The notes under the pieces were generated by a model. That model was not told the DNA's origin, searched no databases, and saw nothing but the letters and a program-made list of their open reading frames with translations. 64,000 nt of DNA. Source: Hyaloperonospora brassicae. Lineage: Eukaryota; Oomycota; Peronosporomycetes; Peronosporales; Peronosporaceae. The stretch's first letter is position 1. Each line of letters starts with the position of its first letter. The stretch covers positions 1 to 64,000 of the forward strand of contig CANTFL010001391.1 of assembly GCA_947650285.1 (NCBI GenBank). The letters run 5' to 3'. Both the position numbers and the translations under genes were made by a program. This document shows, piece after piece, positions 11,375-22,830 of this stretch.

Positions 11375-12720
11375 CTACGAAGAAGCGTCTTCCAGTTACT
11401 GGATCACGCGGCACCAACATGCTTTACTCATCTGTTTGTTGTCAACATGGCTCTTGTGGCTGTTTGCGAATATCGTGCTGTAATCGGTATGCCGAAGATG
11501 AGGCGTGTCTGCTTTGCACTCCAACTGCGCACATACTGTGATGCTTGTGTAAGGTGATGCAAAAGGTATGACGGAGGACTGTTCTACCCTGTTTCGAGAA
11601 GTACCTGTATCGCTGTCGTCTGTAGAACACGGAGATGGCACCGTTGGCTGGGCTCTGACAACGTGCGGTCGGAGTGTAGTAAGCAGAGAGACCGAATGCG
11701 ATCGAAGGTGCGAGTCTGCTAGACGTTTGGTGCGGTCGATGCGCTTCGGCGACAGCCAGCATCTCCGCCCTGCTAGGAAGACAAGCTGCAACGGATAGTT
11801 CCGTGTCACTCTCGCTGCTGTACGTGGTATTTCGCTTTCACTTGTGCTTCAGTGGTGGCGGCGTCGACAATGGGGACTGCTTGTGTTCGTCTAGAAGGTC
11901 GGTAAGGACGATGTGGACGAGAGCAGCGTCCAGATTGCGACACGTCGGTACGATCAGCCTCATCTTGTCGATTGAAACTGCACAGTGACGACCGTCGTTA
12001 TGACTGATCGTTGTCGTTGATCTCCAACAGCACCTCGATGTCCGTGACGCAGAATGATCGGCGGTGCTTCACTTTTTCAGACAACGTTTCGTCTGCAAAT
12101 GATGGAGCGGATGTTCATGCATGGTAGACGTCATACCATACCGGTGTGCAGGGTGCACCAGTGGCTCCTTCGCACACACGCCGTTGAGTGAGGCGTGACT
12201 GACGTGAATACTAGCGCTCAACGCGACACCGGCGAGAGCGGAGATTTGTCCATGGAGAGTCGATCAGTTGGGGCCGTACGCTTTAGCATACGTCGTGTTG
12301 GCACGTTTCCCACCGGACCTCCAAATAACGTTGATGGCGATGGCATGAAAGCAAGCAGTCGGCTGGCTAAGTGTGGTATGTGAATGTAGCCTCTCACGGG
12401 TGGTTTGAAGTCGAGCTCGAGACCTCTCCTGAGAATAACAGTCAAGTGAGGGTTGCGGCCGTGGTTCGCTCTTCGCGTTCGCTAACGTGCACTTGGATGG
12501 ATCTGGATGAAGTTGCCAGCTGTAACGGGTGACCAGCGGGTCAGGGGCAATATCGCGTAGGCACGTTCTGTTCACCCAAATCGAATGTGTGGGCGCGCGC
12601 CGGGTCTGGTACTGGCGGCTGTAAAGTTTGTGCGTCTGGTGGCGAGAGGAGCGTGGTGTAGTCTGCGTCTCTTGTAGAAAGCTGGCCAGTACGTCGAAAT
12701 GATGAGTCGCAAACGCTGCA
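11375..12720. other. intergenic region, nothing recognised
   Basis: Downstream flank of NSE4. Several short frames occur on both strands, none with a recognisable domain, signal peptide or coherent splice structure. Confidence 0.4.
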
Positions 12721-13080
12721 CTGGAAATGATCGTGGATAGGGACATAGCAGTCAGGTTGCTAGCCGTGCAAGATGATTTACGCGAGCCTGCTTGTGCAGA
12801 AGTGCTGGCAGAAGTGTCATGGGTTGATCAGAAGCACTGGATGGACCGACAGCAATGTTCCGGTGTGACTGATTCTGATGGAGATCCGGTGTGACTGATT
12901 CTGATGGAGATACTACCGTGCCTGATGGCGTATGCACGTGCTACGTAGCGACGCATTGTTTAAATGATGAATGGGTGTGTCCTGATGGAGGTCAGGTCGG
13001 ACGGATGACTGATGTGGAGATATCGTGTGCCACGGTGCTCAAACAGCTAACGTCGGTCCGACACGGACAAGAGCTCGCAT
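12721..13080 (+). pseudogene. possible decayed Cys-containing coding remnant broken by a 26-bp duplication
   Basis: An open stretch from about 12721 reads into ...QQCSGVTDSDGD and then hits a stop. The continuation (DGVCTCYVATHCLNDEWVCPDGG, from about 12910) is in another frame. The shift is exactly explained by a perfect 26-bp tandem duplication at 12860-12911 (26 is not a multiple of three); discounting one copy restores one frame. The product is unknown. No start codon, signal peptide or family match is visible. It also overlaps the 3' flank of the minus-strand transglutaminase gene, so it may be chance. Confidence 0.3.
12860..12911. repeat. perfect 26-bp tandem duplication
   Basis: The unit CCGGTGTGACTGATTC... 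of 26 bp occurs twice in direct, gap-free succession, with no mismatch between copies. This implies a recent event. Confidence 0.9.
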
Positions 13081-13163
13081 TGCGCGTGAGAAATTACCGA
13101 GTTCACCTCGATGTTTATTGGAATTGTGATATATGTATTGCGTTGGACCTAAAATGTTCCCGC

Positions 13164-16100
13164 TCACGTGCACATGTTCTGATCCTCCTCTTGCGGAGCG
13201 TTCAACTCCCTGCCGTCCCAAGGAGTCTGATCACTGTCGTCTACAGCAGCGCCCGTAGTCATCATCGTCGGTGTTAATGTCGGCGCAATGCCACCGTCTG
13301 TGGACGTTTCGATGGCGACCTCCGGGGTGGGCATCCATGGCGTCAACGGCGACTCCTGGTCGGGCGTCTCGTCCGTCTCCTGCTCCACACTCGGCGCGGG
13401 CGTCACGTGCAAGTCGGGCGTTGTCATCGTCGGTGCGGGCGTGGACGCAACGTCACCGTCCGTGGACGCATCGGTGGCGACCTCCGGGGTGGGCATCCAC
13501 GGCGTCAACGGCGACTCCTGGTCGGGCGTCTCGTCCGTCTCCTGCTCCACACTCGGCGCGGGCGTCACGTGCAAGTCGGGCGTTGTCATCGTCGGTGCGG
13601 GCGTCGACGCAACGTCACCGTCCGTGGACGCATCGGTGGCGACCTCCGGGGTGGGCATCCATGGCGTCAACGGCGACTCCTGGTCGGGCGTCTCGTCCGT
13701 CTCCTGCTCCACACTCGGCGCGGGCGTCTCGTCCGTCTCCTGCTCCACACTCGGCGCGGGCGTCACGTGCAAGACGGGCGTTGCCATCGTCGGTGCGGGC
13801 GTCGACGCAACGTCACCGTCCGTGGACGCATCGGTGGCGACCTCCGGGGTGGGCACCAAAGGCGTCAACGGCGACTCCTGGTCGGGCGTCTCGTCCGTCT
13901 CCTGCTCCACACTCGGCGCGGGCGTCACGTGCAAGTCGGGCGTTGCCATCGTCGGTGCGGGCGTCGACGCAACGTCACCGTCCGTGGACGCATCGGTGGC
14001 GACCTCCGGGGTGGGCATCCATGGCGTCAACGGCGACTCCTGGTCGGGCGTCTCGTCCGTCTCCTGCTCCACACTCGGCGCGGGCGTCACGTGCAAGTCG
14101 GGCGTTGCCATCGTCGGTGCGGGCGTGGACGCAACGTCACCGTCCGTGGACGCATCGGTGGCGACCTCCGGGGTGGGCATCCATGGCGTCAACGGCGACT
14201 CCTGGTCGGGCGTCTCGTCCGTCTCCTGCTCCACACTCGGCGCGGGCGTCACGTGCAAGTCGGGCGTTGTCATCGTCGGTGCGGGCGTGGACGCAACGTC
14301 ACCGTCCGTGGACGCATCGGTGGCGACCTCCGGGGTGGGCATCCATGGCGTCAACGGCGACTCCTGGTCGGGCGTCTCGTCCGTCTCCTGCTCCACACTC
14401 GGCGCGGGCGTCACGTGCAAGTCGGGCGTTGTCATCGTCGGTGCGGGCGTGGACGCAACGTCACCGTCCGTGGACGCATCGGTGGCGACCTCCGGGGTGG
14501 GCATCCATGGCGTCAACGGCGACTCCTGGTCGGGCGTCTCGTCCGTCTCCTGCTCCACACTCGGCGCGGGCGTCACGTGCAAGTCGGGCGTTGCCATCGT
14601 CGGTGCGGGCGTCGACGCAACGTCACCGTCCGTGGACGCATCGGTGGCGACCTCCGGGGTGGGCATCCATGGCGTCAACGGCGACTCCTGGTCGGGCGTC
14701 TCGTCCGTCTCCTGCTCCACACTCGGCGCGGGCGTCACGTGCAAGTCGGGCGTTGCCATCGTCGGTGCGGGCGTCGACGCAACGTCACCGTCCGTGGACG
14801 CATCGGTGGCGACCTCCGGGGTGGGCACCAAAGGCGTCAACGGCGACTCCTGGTCGGGCGTCTCGTCCGTCTCCTGCTCCACACTCGGCGCGGGCGTCAC
14901 GTGCAAGTCGGGCGTTGTCATCGTCGGTGCGGGCGTGGACGCAACGTCACCGTCCGTGGACGCATCGGTGGCGACCTCCGGGGTGGGCATCCATGGCGTC
15001 AACGGCGACTCCTGGTCGGGCGTCTCGTCCGTCTCCTGCTCCACACTCGGCGCGGGCGTCACGTGCAAGTCGGGCGTTGTCATCGTCGGTGCGGGCGTGG
15101 ACGCAACGTCACCGTCCGTGGACGCATCGGTGGCGACCTCCGGGGTGGGCATCCATGGCGTCAACGGCGACTCCTGGTCGGGCGTCTCGTCCGTCTCCTG
15201 CTCCACACTCGGCGCGGGCGTCACGTGCAAGTCGGGCGTTGCCATCGTCGGTGCGGGCGTGGACGCAACGTCACCGTCCGTGGACGCATCGGTGGCGACC
15301 TCCGGGGTGGGCATCCATGGCGTCAACGGCGACTCCTGGTCGGGCGTCTCGTCCGTCTCCTGCTCCACACTCGGCGCGGGCGTCACGTGCAAGTCGGGCG
15401 TTGTCATCGTCGGTGCGGGCGTGGACGCAACGTCACCGTCCGTGGACGCATCGGTGGCGACCTCCGGGGTGGGCATCCATGGCGTCAACGGCGACTCCTG
15501 GTCGGGCGTCTCGTCCGTCTCCTGCTCCACACTCGGCGCGGGCGTCACGTGCAAGTCGGGCGTTGCCATCGTCGGTGCGGGCGTGGACGCAACGTCACCG
15601 TCCGTGGACGCATCGGTGGCGACCTCCGGGGTGGGCATCCATGGCGTCAACGGCGACTCCTGGTCGGGCGTCTCGTCCGTCTCCTGCTCCACACTCGGCG
15701 CGGGCGTCACGTGCAAGTCGGGCGTTGTCATCGTCGGTGCGGGCGTGGACGCAACGTCACCGTCCGTGGACGCATCGGTGGCGACCTCCGGGGTGGGCAC
15801 CAAAGGCGTCAACGGCGACTCCTGGTCGGGCGTCTCGTCCGTTTCCTGCTCCACACTCGGCGCGGGCGTCACGTGCAAGTCGGGCGTTGTCATCGTCGGT
15901 GCGGGCGTCGACGCAACGTCACCGTCCGTGGACGCATCGGTGGCGACCTCCGGGGTGGGCATCCATAGGCGTCAACGGCGACTCCTGGTCGGGCGTCTCG
16001 TCCGTCTCCTGCTCCACACTCGGCGCGGGCGTCACGTGCAAGTCGGGCGTTGTCATCGTCGGTGCGGGCGTGGACGCAACGTCACCGTCCGTGGACGCAT

Positions 16101-19100
16101 CGGTGGCGACCTCCGGGGTGGGCACCAAAGGCGTCAACGGCGACTCCTGGTCGGGCGTCTCGTCCGTCTCCTGCTCCACACTCGGCGCGGGCGTCACGTG
16201 CAAGTCGGGCGTTGTCATCGTCGGTGCGGGCGTCGACGCAACGTCACCGTCCGTGGACGCATCGGTGGCGACCTCCGGGGTGGGCATCCATGGCGTCAAC
16301 GGCGACTCCTGGTCGGGCGTCTCGTCCGTCTCCTGCTCCACACTCGGCGCGGGCGTCACGTGCAAGTCGGGCGTTGCCATCGTCGGTGCGGGCGTGGACG
16401 CAACGTCACCGTCCGTGGACGCATCGGTGGCGACCTCCGGGGTGGGCACCAAAGGCGTCAACGGCGACTCCTGGTCGGGCGTCTCGTCCGTCTCCTGCTC
16501 CACACTCGGCGCGGGCGTCACGTGCAAGTCGGGCGTTGTCATCGTCGGTGCGGGCGTGGACGCAACGTCACCGTCCGTGGACGCATCGGTGGCGACCTCC
16601 GGGGTGGGCATCCATGGCGTCAACGGCGACTCCTGGTCGGGCGTCTCGTCCGTCTCCTGCTCCACACTCGGCGCGGGCGTCACGTGCAAGTCGGGCGTTG
16701 CCATCGTCGGTGCGGGCGTGGACGCAACGTCACCGTCCGTGGACGCATCGGTGGCGACCTCCGGGGTGGGCATCCATGGCGTCAACGGCGACTCCTGGTC
16801 GGGCGTCTCGTCCGTCTCCTGCTCCACACTCGGCGCGGGCGTCACGTGCAAGTCGGGCGTTGCCATCGTCGGTGCGGGCGTGGACGCAACGTCACCGTCC
16901 GTGGACGCATCGGTGGCGACCTCCGGGGTGGGCATCCAATGGCGTCAACGGCGACTCCTGGTCGGGCGTCTCGTCCGTCTCCTGCTCCACACTCGGCGCG
17001 GGCGTCACGTGCAAGTCGGGCGTTGCCATCGTCGGTGCGGGCGTGGACGCAACGTCACCGTCCGTGGACGCATCGGTGGCGACCTCCGGGGTGGGCATCC
17101 AAAGGCGTCAACGGCGACTCCTGGTCGGGCGTCTCGTCCGTCTCCTGCTCCACACTCGGCGCGGGCGTCACGTGCAAGTCGGGCGTTGTCATCGTCGGTG
17201 CGGGCGTGGACGCAACGTCACCGTCCGTGGACGCATCGGTGGCGACCTCCGGGGTGGGCATCCATGGCGTCAACGGCGACTCCTGGTCGGGCGTCTCGTC
17301 CGTCTCCTGCTCCACACTCGGCGCGGGCGTCACGTGCAAGTCGGGCGTTGCCATCGTCGGTGCGGGCGTGGACGCAACGTCACCGTCCGTGGACGCATCG
17401 GTGGCGACCTCCGGGGTGGGCATCCATGGCGTCAACGGCGACTCCTGGTCGGGCGTCTCGTCCGTCTCCTGCTCCACACTCGGCGCGGGCGTCACGTGCA
17501 AGTCGGGCGTTGCCATCGTCGGTGCGGGCGTGGACGCAACGTCACCGTCCGTGGACGCATCGGTGGCGACCTCCGGGGTGGGCATCCATGGCGTCAACGG
17601 CGACTCCTGGTCGGGCGTCTCGTCCGTCTCCTGCTCCACACTCGGCGCGGGCGTCACGTGCAAGTCGGGCGTTGCCATCGTCGGTGCGGGCGTCGACGCA
17701 ACGTCACCGTCCGTGGACGCATCGGTGGCGACCTCCGGGGTGGGCACCAAAGGCGTCAACGGCGACTCCTGGTCGGGCGTCTCGTCCGTCTCCTGCTCCA
17801 CACTCGGCGCGGGCGTCACGTGCAAGTCGGGCGTTGTCATCGTCGGTGCGGGCGTGGACGCAACGTCACCGTCCGTGGACGCATCGGTGGCGACCTCCGG
17901 GGTGGGCATCCAATGGCGTCAACGGCGACTCCTGGTCGGGCGTCTCGTCCGTCTCCTGCTCCACACTCGGCGCGGGCGTCACGTGCAAGTCGGGCGTTGT
18001 CATCGTCGGTGCGGGCGTGGACGCAACGTCACCGTCCGTGGACGCATCGGTGGCGACCTCCGGGGTGGGCATCCATGGCGTCAACGGCGACTCCTGGTCG
18101 GGCGTCTCGTCCGTCTCCTGCTCCACACTCGGCGCGGGCGTCACGTGCAAGTCGGGCGTTGCCATCGTCGGTGCGGGCGTGGACGCAACGTCACCGTCCG
18201 TGGACGCATCGGTGGCGACCTCCGGGGTGGGCACCAAAGGCGTCAACGGCGACTCCTGGTCGGGCGTCTCGTCCGTCTCCTGCTCCACACTCGGCGCGGG
18301 CGTCACGTGCAAGTCGGGCGTTGCCATCGTCGGTGCGGGCGTCGACGCAACGTCACCGTCCGTGGACGCATCGGTGGCGACCTCCGGGGTGGGCACCAAA
18401 GGCGTCAACGGCGACTCCTGGTCGGGCGTCTCGTCCGTCTCCTGCTCCACACTCGGCGCGGGCGTCACGTGCAAGTCGGGCGTTGCCATCGTCGGTGCGG
18501 GCGTCGACGCAACGTCACCGTCCGTGGACGCATCGGTGGCGACCTCCGGGGTGGGCATCCAATGGCGTCAACGGCGACTCCTGGTCGGGCGTCTCGTCCG
18601 TCTCCTGCTCCACACTCGGCGCGGGCGTCACGTGCAAGTCGGGCGTTGTCATCGTCGGTGCGGGCGTGGACGCAACGTCACCGTCCGTGGACGCATCGGT
18701 GGCGACCTCCGGGGTGGGCATCCATGGCGTCAACGGCGACTCCTGGTCGGGCGTCTCGTCCGTCTCCTGCTCCACACTCGGCGCGGGCGTCACGTGCAAG
18801 TCGGGCGTTGCCATCGTCGGTGCGGGCGTGGACGCAACGTCACCGTCCGTGGACGCATCGGTGGCGACCTCCGGGGTGGGCACCCAAGGCGTCAACGGCG
18901 ACTCCTGGTCGGGCGTCTCGTCCGTCTCCTGCTCCACACTCGGCGCGGGCGTCACGTGCAAGTCGGGCGTTGCCATCGTCGGTGCGGGCGTCGACGCAAC
19001 GTCACCGTCCGTGGACGCATCGGTGGCGACCTCCGGGGTGGGCATCCAATGGCGTCAACGGCGACTCCTGGTCGGGCGTCTCGTCCGTCTCCTGCTCCAC

Positions 19101-22100
19101 ACTCGGCGCGGGCGTCACGTGCAAGTCGGGCGTTGCCATCGTCGGTGCGGGCGTGGACGCAACGTCACCGTCCGTGGACGCATCGGTGGCGACCTCCGGG
19201 GTGGGCATCCATGGCGTCAACGGCGACTCCTGGTCGGGCGTCTCGTCCGTCTCCTGCTCCACACTCGGCGCGGGCGTCACGTGCAAGTCGGGCGTTGCCA
19301 TCGTCGGTGCGGGCGTGGACGCAACGTCACCGTCCGTGGACGCATCGGTGGCGACCTCCGGGGTGGGCATCCAAAGGCGTCAACGGCGACTCCTGGTCGG
19401 GCGTCTCGTCCGTCTCCTGCTCCACACTCGGCGCGGGCGTCACGTGCAAGTCGGGCGTTGCCATCGTCGGTGCGGGCGTCGACGCAACGTCACCGTCCGT
19501 GGACGCATCGGTGGCGACCTCCGGGGTGGGCACCAAAGGCGTCAACGGCGACTCCTGGTCGGGCGTCTCGTCCGTCTCCTGCTCCACACTCGGCGCGGGC
19601 GTCACGTGCAAGTCGGGCGTTGTCATCGTCGGTGCGGGCGTCGACGCAACGTCACCGTCCGTGGACGCATCGGTGGCGACCTCCGGGGTGGGCACCAAAG
19701 GCGTCAACGGCGACTCCTGGTCGGGCGTCTCGTCCGTCTCCTGCTCCACACTCGGCGCGGGCGTCACGTGCAAGTCGGGCGTTGTCATCGTCGGTGCGGG
19801 CGTCGACGCAACGTCACCGTCCGTGGACGCATCGGTGGCGACCTCCGGGGTGGGCATCCATGGCGTCAACGGCGACTCCTGGTCGGGCGTCTCGTCCGTC
19901 TCCTGCTCCACACTCGGCGCGGGCGTCACGTGCAAGTCGGGCGTTGTCATCGTCGGTGCGGGCGTGGACGCAACGTCACCGTCCGTGGACGCATCGGTGG
20001 CGACCTCCGGGGTGGGCACCAAAGGCGTCAACGGCGACTCCTGGTCGGGCGTCTCGTCCGTCTCCTGCTCCACACTCGGCGCGGGCGTCACGTGCAAGTC
20101 GGGCGTTGCCATCGTCGGTGCGGGCGTCGACGCAACGTCACCGTCCGTGGACGCATCGGTGGCGACCTCCGGGGTGGGCATCCATGGCGTCAACGGCGAC
20201 TCCTGGTCGGGCGTCTCGTCCGTCTCCTGCTCCACACTCGGCGCGGGCGTCACGTGCAAGACGGGCGTTGCCATCGTCGGTGCGGGCGTCGACGCAACGT
20301 CACCGTCCGTGGACGCATCGGTGGCGACCTCCGGGGTGGGCATCCATGGCGTCAACGGCGACTCCTGGTCGGGCGTCTCGTCCGTCTCCTGCTCCACACT
20401 CGGCGCGGGCGTCACGTGCAAGACGGGCGTTGCCATCGTCGGTGCGGGCGTGGACGCAACGTCACCGTCCGTGGACGCATCGGTGGCGACCTCCGGGGTG
20501 GGCATCCATGGCGTCAACGGCGACTCCTGGTCGGGCGTCTCGTCCGTCTCCTGCTCCACACTCGGCGCGGGCGTCACGTGCAAGTCGGGCGTTGCCATCG
20601 TCGGTGCGGGCGTGGACGCAACGTCACCGTCCGTGGACGCATCGGTGGCGACCTCCGGGGTGGGCACCAAAGGCGTCAACGGCGACTCCTGGTCGGGCGT
20701 CTCGTCCGTCTCCTGCTCCACACTCGGTGCGGGCGTCACGTGCAATTCGGGCGTTGTCATTGTCGGTGCGGGCGTCGACGCAACGTCACCGTCCGTGGAC
20801 GCATCGGTGGCGACCTCCGGGGTGGGCACCAAAGGCGTCAACGGCGACTCCTGGTCGGGCGTCTCGTCCGTCTCCTGCTCCACACTCGGCGCGGGCGTCA
20901 CGTGCAAGTCGGGCGTTGTCATCGTCGGTGCGGGCGTCGACGCAACGTCACCGTCCGTGGACGCATCGGTGGCGACCTCCGGGGTGGGCATCCATGGCGT
21001 CAACGGCGACTCCTGGTCGGGCGTCTCGTCCGTCTCCTGCTCCACACTCGGCGCGGGCGTCACGTGCAAGTCGGGCGTTGTCATCGTCGGTGCGGGCGTG
21101 GACGCAACGTCACCGTCCGTGGACGCATCGGTGGCGACCTCCGGGGTGGGCACCAAAGGCGTCAACGGCGACTCCTGGTCGGGCGTCTCGGGAATCATTG
21201 TGCCTGCCTCGTCTTTTGGCGAGATAGGCTCCGTATCGGTGTCAACGCCTCCATTCATGATCGTTTTTTCACTCTCGCTGCTAGTCGAGTTACAAGCAAG
21301 TGACAGCTCGAGTAACTCTTGGACGTGGGCATAGCTAACACCGGTACTCGTGACTGTCAGCGTGTCGGGCTTGTGCGTGGGAAACCACAAGAAGTCGGGG
21401 TGGTCGGTCTTCGAGCTTCCAACCCACTCGCCGCCAATGATGTTCTCATCCGCGTCGAGCTCCAGAAGGTACTCGTAGTCGTTCGACACGATGTAGCCGC
21501 CGCCATTTTTGTCGTCGAGCGCCAGCGGGCCATCGGCTTTGGCCGCAGCAGCCCAAGTGACTGTGGTCTTGACGTACGCCAACTGGACCATCTCGGTGTT
21601 GAACGGGTAGACGCTCGTGCCAAAGTATTTGTTGCAAACTTCAGCAGTGTCAACGATCTCCATGGTGCGCACATTGTACGACTCGACCGGCTGGTTCCAG
21701 ACTTCCAGTCCAGCGACTACATCCATCACGAGCAAAGTCTGGTGTTTGCCCATGATGTTGGTGATGGCAATGTGGAAGAAACCAGCGCCTGTGTCACGGC
21801 GGGCTGCGCACGTGTAGCGTCCGTATTGGTCGACGTCGGAAGCCGTATCGGGGCCATCGAAGCGCGCGCCAGTGAACACGGTCGAGACCGCAGCGCCGTC
21901 GTACACTTCCGTCAGCAGCGCTTTGATGTCGAGTACACGGAACGTCACGTTGTTCATCTCGACGCTACACTTTGGCTCTTGCTCCAGCAGTGCAGCAGAC
22001 GCCCATGCGTGGCAAAGGCCATACCATCGAGGGATACAATAGCCGCTTGAGGCGCCGTCTCGTTTTGCACATTCGCCGCTGCCGTTGCAGTCAGCGGTCT

Positions 22101-22665
22101 GACGGCACACTTTGCCCCTCGCGCACGAGTCAATACCGTTCGTGGCAGAGATTTTGTCCTGGAACTCGTGGACGTTGAGGCCATAGGCTGCAGCGTACTT
22201 TGCCGATACCGCGACTTCCCCACTCTTCCAGACGTGGTTGATGCTGTCCTGGAAAGTGGGCCAGTAGCTGCTCGGCCACGGCGTGGCCGAGCTCGAGGCG
22301 TGGCAATAGTGCTGCTTCAGCGACATGAAGCTGACGTCCAGTTGCTCGCCGAAGTACGCCGCAAGGTCGTTCATGTCCGACGACGAAGGTGTCGAGTGCT
22401 CCATGTCGTGCAGCCGGCGAGACGTCACGTTGGTCTCGACCGCAATCGCCTGAGCAGTTGCTTCGTTCGGGTCAACCGCAATGACCGGTTGGACGTGGTC
22501 GCTGTTGAGCTTGGCACCGTACGCTGGATGGGAAGCCGTCAGTGGCGCATTGAGGTCAACCGGGGTGTACGGGTTATACTCGAGCGGCGCTGCGTGCACG
22601 AGAACGGTCGACGCAGCGCACAGTGTGGCGTGAACGACCACGATGCGTGCGACTTTCATCACCAT
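13164..22665 (-). CDS. giant transglutaminase elicitor (GP42/M81-type) with 48-period repeat tail
   Basis: Secreted oomycete transglutaminase with a giant Pro/Thr/Glu/Asp tail. Signal peptide at residues 1-26 (MVMKVARIVVVHATLCAAST...HA). The catalytic region (about 85-460) includes YWPTFQDSINHVW, a Cys cluster, WYGLCHAW with the presumed nucleophile Cys218, and DHPDFLWFP, which probably supplies other catalytic residues. The Pep-13-like stretch VWNQPVESYNVRT is residues 322-334. These enzymes cross-link Gln and Lys side chains at the cell wall, and the 13-residue surface segment is sensed by parsley and potato. From about residue 491 the protein is a 54-residue repeat (PTPEVATDASTDGDV...). 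As assembled, the frame from 22665 stops at 19327 after about 11 repeats because of a one-base insertion. Seven such insertions occur in all; without them the frame runs to 13164 with a unique C-terminus, 3164 residues. Start: the ATG at 22665 (a second one is at 22659). Confidence 0.85.
13290..21195 (-). repeat. 162-bp coding minisatellite, 48 periods
   Basis: From the first junction (about 13332) to the last (about 21151) is 7819 bp. Subtracting one 36-bp internal duplication (around 13725-13760) and seven single-base insertions gives exactly 48 x 162. Copies are near-identical. Variation is confined to a few sites: a silent GTC/GTG change, GTT-GTC versus GTT-GCC (Thr/Ala), AAG-TCG versus AAG-ACG (Asp/Val), and the junction ATCCATGG (Trp-Met) versus ACCAAAGG (Leu-Val). 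The outermost units are degenerate, as expected for an array that expands internally. The unit is stop-free in all three antisense frames, which produces spurious long plus-strand frames. Confidence 0.97.
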
Positions 22666-22830
22666 TGGAAGACAACAAACGTCTCGACGGGGTATCCGTT
22701 GTCAATCCAGAAAGCTGATGCGGTGCGTCTCGGGACGAGCCGAGGAATTCGCAAATGAAGCAGCAGACCGATGCGATCGACTTTGACCGACTCGAAGGTG
22801 CGACGTGATGAACGCGCAACTTTGGCTTTG
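22666..22830 (-). promoter_or_regulatory. promoter/leader of the giant transglutaminase
   Basis: The minus-strand sequence CTTCATTTGC at 22751-22760 resembles the oomycete initiator and lies about 90 bp upstream of the ATG. A 10-bp word (CTCGAAGGTG on plus, 22791-22800) occurs identically upstream of the paralogue at 27771-27780, suggesting a shared ancestral promoter. Assigned by motif and spacing only. Confidence 0.4.

Noticed and set aside
13290..21195. Regular 162-bp repetition considered as a CRISPR array or satellite
   Set aside because: There are no unique spacers. The period is a multiple of three and in frame with a protein domain, in a eukaryotic context.
13271..21334. Plus-strand frames of 2,687 and 2,671 codons
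   Set aside because: Antisense shadows of the 162-bp repeat. Only the minus frame joins a known domain and has a signal peptide and a unique C-terminus.
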